A stretch of DNA of 64,000 nt from Bordetella parapertussis (GTDB lineage: Bacteria > Pseudomonadota > Gammaproteobacteria > Burkholderiales > Burkholderiaceae_B). The notes below the pieces were generated by a model. The model saw nothing but the letters and a program-made list of their open reading frames with translations, was not told the origin of the DNA and searched no databases. Positions 59,703-64,000 of the stretch are shown here, piece by piece. Every line of letters begins with the position of its first letter. Within the stretch, counting starts at the first letter, position 1. The stretch is taken from contig CAMDEF010000003.1 of NCBI GenBank assembly GCA_945895265.1, positions 62,001 to 126,000 on the forward strand, written 5' to 3'. The position numbers were made by a program, and so were the translations under genes.

Positions 59703-60767
59703 TTAGGCGATTTTTTCGCACACCGCCGCGGTCACTTGTGCGGTGGTGGCTAAACCGCCTAAATCACGCGTGTGCAGCCTTGGGTTGGCGGTCACCGCTT
59801 CGATCGCAGCCATCAAACGATCGGCTGCGGCTTGTTCGCCCAGATGCTCGAGCAGCATCACCACTGACCAAAAGGTACCAATCGGGTTTGCCAAGCCTTT
59901 GCCCATAATGTCAAAAGCCGAGCCGTGGATCGGCTCAAACATCGATGGATAGCGTCGCTCGGGGTCGATATTGCCTGTCGGAGCGATACCCAGACTACCT
60001 GCTAAGGCGGCTGCGAGATCGCTCAAAATATCGGCGTGCAGGTTGGTCGCCACCAAAGTATCCAATGTCGCGGGGCGGTTGACCATCCGTGCTGTGGCGG
60101 CGTCCACCAACTCTTTGTCCCAGGTCACATCCGGAAACTCTTTAGAAATCTGTACCGCGATCTCATCCCACATCACCATGGCGTGGCGTTGGGCGTTTGA
60201 TTTTGTCACGACAGTCAGCAGTTTGCGCGGGCGTGATTGTGCCAATTTGAAGGCGTAGCGCATGATGCGCTCGACACCGGCACGCGTCATCATGCTGACA
60301 TCGGTTGCGACTTCAATCGGGTGGCCTTGATGTGCGCGACCACCCACGCCAGAGTATTCACCTTCTGAGTTTTCGCGCACAATAACCCAGTCGAGTTGGG
60401 CCGGGGTGCAGCGCTTAAGTGGTGCGTCAATGCCGGGCAAGATACGGGTAGGGCGTACGTTGGCGTACTGATCAAAGCCTTGGCAAATTTTGAGGCGCAG
60501 GCCCCATAGAGTGATGTGGTCGGGGATGTGCGGATCGCCCGCCGAGCCAAACAAAATCGCGTCTTTGTTGCGTAAAGGATCGAGGCCATTTTCAGGCATC
60601 ATCATGCCGTGCTTGCGGTAATAGTCGCCACCCCAGTCAAAGTTTTCGAATTCAAACTTCAAGGCGGGATTTTGACGTGCGAGTGCTTCAAGTACTTTCT
60701 GCCCTTCAGGGACCACTTCTTTACCAATGCCGTCACCTGGAATCGTGGCGATGCGATACGTTTTCAT
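59703..60767 (-). CDS. Tartrate dehydrogenase-like (isocitrate/isopropylmalate dehydrogenase family)
   Basis: A 354-residue NAD-dependent beta-decarboxylating dehydrogenase. ATG 60767 (MKTYRIATIPGDGIGKEV). Active-site blocks are VRENSEGEYSGVGGRAHQG, the catalytic Tyr/Lys regions MRYAFKLAQSR and VVTKSNAQRH, and the metal-binding Asp in ATNLHADILSDLAAAL. The YSGVGGR motif and length point to the TtuC/D-malate dehydrogenase branch rather than LeuB. It is the last gene of a minus-strand operon. Confidence 0.85.
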   Translation of the reverse strand: MKTYRIATIPGDGIGKEVVPEGQKVLEALARQNPALKFEFENFDWGGDYYRKHGMMMPENGLDPLRNKDAILFGSAGDPHIPDHITLWGLRLKICQGFDQYANVRPTRILPGIDAPLKRCTPAQLDWVIVRENSEGEYSGVGGRAHQGHPIEVATDVSMMTRAGVERIMRYAFKLAQSRPRKLLTVVTKSNAQRHAMVMWDEIAVQISKEFPDVTWDKELVDAATARMVNRPATLDTLVATNLHADILSDLAAALAGSLGIAPTGNIDPERRYPSMFEPIHGSAFDIMGKGLANPIGTFWSVVMLLEHLGEQAAADRLMAAIEAVTANPRLHTRDLGGLATTAQVTAAVCEKIA

Positions 60768-60834
60768 GCGGGTTTCCAATCAATAGTCAAAATTAGTTTT
60801 TAAGTGCGGTCGAGCAGTTTCGGTGAGGCGATTG

Positions 60835-61704
60835 TTATTCACCACCACTTTCATAGCGCTTACCGCGTGCCAAAAGTTCAGGCGTGCCGATCAAATTATT
60901 TAAGCCGTCAAAGTTAAACATCTTGTCCCGAAAACCGTCTGTGCTACCTGTCGCTTTCAGTTCTGCAAAGTATGCCTGCAAGGTCATTGCCACTGAACGC
61001 ACTGTACCGCCCGGAAAAATGGCAATTGAATAGCCAAGCTCTTGCAACACAGCGATTGACTTAACCGGGGTTTTGCCGCCTTCGACCATGTTCGCCAGCA
61101 AAGGTGCGCGACCTTTAAAACGTTCATTGACGATGCGCATTTGTTCGTCGCTGCGCACGGCTTCGATGAATAAAATATCTGCACCCGCTGTCAGGTAGTG
61201 CTCAGCACGCTCGAGCGCTTGCTCAAATCCTTCAACGGCGACGGCATCGGTGCGCGCCATGATCAATGTGTCACTGCTGTGGCGTGAGTTCACAGCAGCT
61301 TTGATCTTGCCAACCATTTCAGCGGTGGACACCACCGTTTTGCCCTCAAGATGGCCGCAGCGCTTCGGAAAACTTTGATCCTCAAGCTGAATGATATTGG
61401 CGCCATTACGTTCAAAGCCACGCACGGTGCGCTCGGTATTCAATGCGTTACCAAAGCCCGTGTCGGCATCCACGATGATGGGCAGGCTGATGCGATCACG
61501 CATCTGTACGATTTTTTCATTGACCTCAGTAAACGTGGTGAGTCCGACGTCAGAACGCCCAAGCGTCGTATATGCCACCGAGGCACCAGAAATATACACG
61601 GCCTCAAACCCTGCTTGCTCTGCCATCAAGGCTGACAAGGCGTCATACACGCCAGGTGCCAATAAAATTTCAGGTTGTTGGAGGCGGCTTTTAAGATTGA
61701 TCAT
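60835..61704 (-). CDS. Isocitrate lyase/PEP mutase family protein
   Basis: A 289-residue phosphoenolpyruvate-mutase-fold lyase. Motifs are LLAPGVYDALSALMAEQAGF, Mg-binding VDADTGFGNALN, EDQSFPKRCGHLEGK with the catalytic-loop Cys of true lyases, and IMARTDAVAVEGFEQAL. The KRCGH loop places it with 2-methylisocitrate lyase, dimethylmalate lyase and carboxyphosphonoenolpyruvate-mutase-like lyases, not phosphonate mutases. It would split or decarboxylate a 2-hydroxy-dicarboxylate. ATG follows AGAGA; the gene is 67 bases upstream of the dehydrogenase gene. Confidence 0.85.
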   Translation of the reverse strand: MINLKSRLQQPEILLAPGVYDALSALMAEQAGFEAVYISGASVAYTTLGRSDVGLTTFTEVNEKIVQMRDRISLPIIVDADTGFGNALNTERTVRGFERNGANIIQLEDQSFPKRCGHLEGKTVVSTAEMVGKIKAAVNSRHSSDTLIMARTDAVAVEGFEQALERAEHYLTAGADILFIEAVRSDEQMRIVNERFKGRAPLLANMVEGGKTPVKSIAVLQELGYSIAIFPGGTVRSVAMTLQAYFAELKATGSTDGFRDKMFNFDGLNNLIGTPELLARGKRYESGGE

Positions 61705-61736
61705 GAACGTATCTCTAGAGTTTTTATGTAAAAAAA

Positions 61737-63362
61737 TTAAGGTCTGAAGGCATTTGCAGGCTCTTCAAACCAATTTCGATTTTTACGCAAACGTTGAGTC
61801 ATTGCGAAGGCATACGGCGCAGCCTCAAGCAAGATCTCGGTTTGGGTTTCGTTTAACTTAAGCCCAGCATTTTTTGCCATGCGCAGGGCAAGCTCGCGCG
61901 TGGCAGCATCGCAGCCCGAGGTGTCAGGTGTTAAGTTTTGCGGCGCGAGTACCGGTACTTGGTTACCCGCAACGAGTGCTGGGCGTTTTGCGCGTAAGCC
62001 GGCTGCCAATTCATAGGTGTGGCCGGCGCGTAACACTAAGGCATCAGCCTGCGGGGCACCGACGAGTTGCAAGCCCATGGGTAACCCCGCAGTGTTAAAG
62101 CCACAGCACACAGCGAGTGCAGGGCCCCCAGAGACGTTGGCTAGCACCTGTGAGTTGCCACGTTGCCAAAAGGTGATGGGGCGATGCGCTGTGATTGGGC
62201 TGGCTGGGCCGAAGGTGGGCATCAAGAGCAAATCAAACTTTTCATAAATGGGTTGCATCTCGTTGATCATCCGCCGATGCTCGCGCGTCGCTGCCAAGTA
62301 ATCAACGGATTGAAATAGCGAGGCGGGTAGGATGCGACTCAAGAAATCGTGCCCAAAGTCACTTGGACGACTGATAAGATTATGCTGATGTACCGCAAAA
62401 ATTTCTGTCTCAGCGATAACCACCTTGACATCCATGTAGTCTTGCATCGAACGCACGCGGCAGTCTGCCACGTGGGCACCTAGTTGTTTGAAGATATCGA
62501 TGGCCCGTTCAAGTGCTTGCAGATGTTCAGGATTGGCTGGGTTTTCTTCTTCCCACCAGTGGCGCAGCACTCCGATACGCAGCCCTTTGACGCCACCGCC
62601 CAACTGAGATTTGTAATCTTGGATGGGTTGAGCGAAGCTGTTGCCGTCTTTCGGGTCGTGTCCGGCTATTGCTTGCAACATCAGTGCACAGTCTTCAACC
62701 GTCCAGGCCATGGGACCACAGTGATCGAACGTAAAAGAGTTAGGCATGACGCCCGTGCGACTCACTAGCCCTGAGCTAGGCATAAAGCCTGCGATGCCAC
62801 ACAGTGAGGCTGGTCCACGAATCGAACCCCCTGTGTCGGTGCCTAAGGCTGCAGGCACGAACCCCGCGGCGACTGCGGCCCCCGAGCCGCTAGATGAGCC
62901 GCCACTGAATCGATCGAGCCCCCAAGGGTTGCGCACTGGCGGCCAAGGTAAATCAAGTGAGGGCCCGCCGTGTGCAAATTCGTGTGTATTGAGTTTGCCC
63001 ATCAGTACAGCACCGGCGCCATAGAGCTTAGATACGACCGTGGCATCTTTGGTAGGCACATAGTGCTGCGCTGTACGTGACCCGCCGGTCGTCAGAATGT
63101 CTGCGGTTTCGTAGATGTCTTTTGCCCCAAAGGGCACGCCATGCATGGGCCCGCGATAGTCGCCCGCCATGATCTGAGCCTCAGCCGCCTTGGCTTGTTG
63201 GCGTGCCAAGTCGAAGGTTGGTGTAATAAACGCACTCAGTTGAACGTCATACGCCTCAATACGCGCGATTTGATGGTTCACGTAATCAAGTGGCGAGAGT
63301 TTGCGCGTGCGCAGAAGCTCTGCGGCTTGTGCCAAAGTTAGGTCATGCAAGGCATTGGTCAT
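61737..63362 (-). CDS. Amidase signature family protein
   Basis: A 541-residue amidase. The Ser-cisSer-Lys triad is visible: Lys in VPFGAKDIYETADI (about 81), and the two Ser in the GGSSSGSGAAVAAGFVP motif (about 155-160). The remaining signature GTDTGGSIRGPASLCGI with the nucleophile Ser is intact. The extra C-terminal 70 residues are helical. The substrate could be a carboxamide or carbamate taken up with the adjacent binding protein. It is the second gene in the operon. Confidence 0.88.
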   Translation of the reverse strand: MTNALHDLTLAQAAELLRTRKLSPLDYVNHQIARIEAYDVQLSAFITPTFDLARQQAKAAEAQIMAGDYRGPMHGVPFGAKDIYETADILTTGGSRTAQHYVPTKDATVVSKLYGAGAVLMGKLNTHEFAHGGPSLDLPWPPVRNPWGLDRFSGGSSSGSGAAVAAGFVPAALGTDTGGSIRGPASLCGIAGFMPSSGLVSRTGVMPNSFTFDHCGPMAWTVEDCALMLQAIAGHDPKDGNSFAQPIQDYKSQLGGGVKGLRIGVLRHWWEEENPANPEHLQALERAIDIFKQLGAHVADCRVRSMQDYMDVKVVIAETEIFAVHQHNLISRPSDFGHDFLSRILPASLFQSVDYLAATREHRRMINEMQPIYEKFDLLLMPTFGPASPITAHRPITFWQRGNSQVLANVSGGPALAVCCGFNTAGLPMGLQLVGAPQADALVLRAGHTYELAAGLRAKRPALVAGNQVPVLAPQNLTPDTSGCDAATRELALRMAKNAGLKLNETQTEILLEAAPYAFAMTQRLRKNRNWFEEPANAFRP

Positions 63363-63423
63363 GAAAGGGTCTCTTAAAGATTAACGCGTGAATGGATCAA
63401 AACCTAGACGTGTTTGAGTGGTC

Positions 63424-63999
63424 CTAACCCTTGACTGGAGTGATTGAGTCTAAACCTTGACGCTTGTATACCGCTGCGACCGCCGGTGTGCGCATAAACG
63501 CGTTGAAGGCGCTGATCACTTCAGGCTTGGTTGGGTCTTTAAATACGCCAATTGAAAACGTGGTCGATTGTTGGACGGCAGGAGGGAGTTTGGCAAAGAT
63601 ATTGATTCCAGACACCTGCATCAGCTCACTCATTTGCTGTACTGCGAGTTCAATCTCACCGCGGGCTACAAGTTCGCCCGTGAGGCCTTCAGCCAAGACA
63701 GTTGCTTTAGGCCGAAGTTCTTCATCTAACCCAAGACGTTTGAGCAGGCTTGCGAAGTACATCCCGCTTGCCCCTTGTTTAGAAAATACGAATGAACGCG
63801 ACGCGCGTAGGGTTGCAATAAACGCCTCTTGGGTCGAAATATCTGGTACGGGTGCACCAAGCTTGACAGCCATGGCGACTTCCGAGGTGACGAGATCGAC
63901 TCGCGCGCCCTGTTGCAAAATGCCTTCGGCCTCGAGTTCGTTGATTGAACCTGCGACGGCGATCACGAGATCGCCGCGGGCGCCGCCACGAATACGCTC
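63424..63999 (-). CDS. Substrate-binding protein, molybdate-type (ModA-like), 5' truncated
   Basis: The C-terminal 190 or so residues of a type II periplasmic-binding-fold protein; the open frame runs off the right edge of the window (its first visible residues are ERIRGGARGDLVIAVAG). Blocks LVTSEVAMAVKLGAPVPDI, TEEAFIATLRASRSF-like and GIVFKDP-like C-terminal region (FSIGVFKDPTKPEVISAF) fit ModA-like solute-binding proteins, though many relatives bind organic acids. It precedes the amidase gene by 61 bases, hinting at uptake of the amidase substrate. Confidence 0.75.
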   Translation of the reverse strand, partial: ERIRGGARGDLVIAVAGSINELEAEGILQQGARVDLVTSEVAMAVKLGAPVPDISTQEAFIATLRASRSFVFSKQGASGMYFASLLKRLGLDEELRPKATVLAEGLTGELVARGEIELAVQQMSELMQVSGINIFAKLPPAVQQSTTFSIGVFKDPTKPEVISAFNAFMRTPAVAAVYKRQGLDSITPVKG

Positions 64000-64000
64000 G

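Overview
The window looks like a chromosomal segment of a heterotrophic betaproteobacterium, probably Burkholderiales and perhaps Alcaligenaceae. This is inferred from gene content: a Bug-family tricarboxylate-type receptor, TRAP transporters, many CaiB/BaiF CoA-transferases, a sox cluster and a DUF1854/ABC pair of the cyanophycin-associated type. It is metabolically rich and densely coded. I see no rRNA, tRNA, CRISPR array, IS element or prophage gene. Both edge genes are cut by the window.

Layout, left half. 1-3.5 kb: 3' end of an ABC exporter with DUF1854, a TMEM165/GDT1 cation transporter and an MDR oxidoreductase. 3.9-9.8 kb: an exported IorAB-type molybdenum hydroxylase translationally coupled to soxX-soxY-soxZ-soxA and a flavocytochrome-type sulfide dehydrogenase, without soxB or soxCD. 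9.9-21.4 kb: MarR regulator, PreA-like protein, HyuA, HyuB, a solitary TRAP receptor and a CoxL-CoxM-[CoxS+CoxG] molybdenum hydroxylase, which reads as a catabolic island for an unknown heterocycle or amide. 21.5-28.3 kb: phosphatase, Bug receptor, DUF805, M23 peptidase, DUF5993-DsbB, MOSC protein, YajQ and an OYE-type reductase. 28.4-38.2 kb: a domain-swapped aconitase, the tetronate genes otnK-otnC-denD, an SDR lacking its catalytic residues, a CoA-transferase, GNAT and a gamma-glutamyltransferase-like enzyme.

Layout, right half. 38.4-41.1 kb: folE, a BLUF photoreceptor, an MFS transporter and pterin-4a-carbinolamine dehydratase. 41.2-44.2 kb: a beta-hydroxyacid dehydrogenase with a histone-like tail, an FAD oxidoreductase and a 2OG-Fe dioxygenase. 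44.3-49.1 kb: an overlapping operon of three different photolyase/cryptochrome types plus a 55-residue DUF2256 zinc-ribbon protein. 49.2-53.9 kb: MmgE/PrpD, acyl-CoA dehydrogenase, enoyl-CoA hydratase and CoA-transferase. 54.1-64 kb: a small unknown protein, TerC, an MBL hydrolase, a complete TRAP transporter, and a tartrate-dehydrogenase-like / PEP-mutase-like / amidase / substrate-binding-protein operon.

Three things stand out. First, the blue-light and pterin region (38.4-49.1 kb) combines BLUF, FolE, PCD and three flavin photolyase-type proteins with different residues (His, Asn, Glu) at the flavin N5-proximal position. Second, a Tat-exported molybdenum hydroxylase is wired into a partial Sox operon. 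Third, the window is scattered with short tandem duplications: a 16-unit 9-bp minisatellite inside the DASH cryptochrome, an 11-unit octamer upstream of an acyl-CoA dehydrogenase, and decayed echoes of gene ends after several stop codons.
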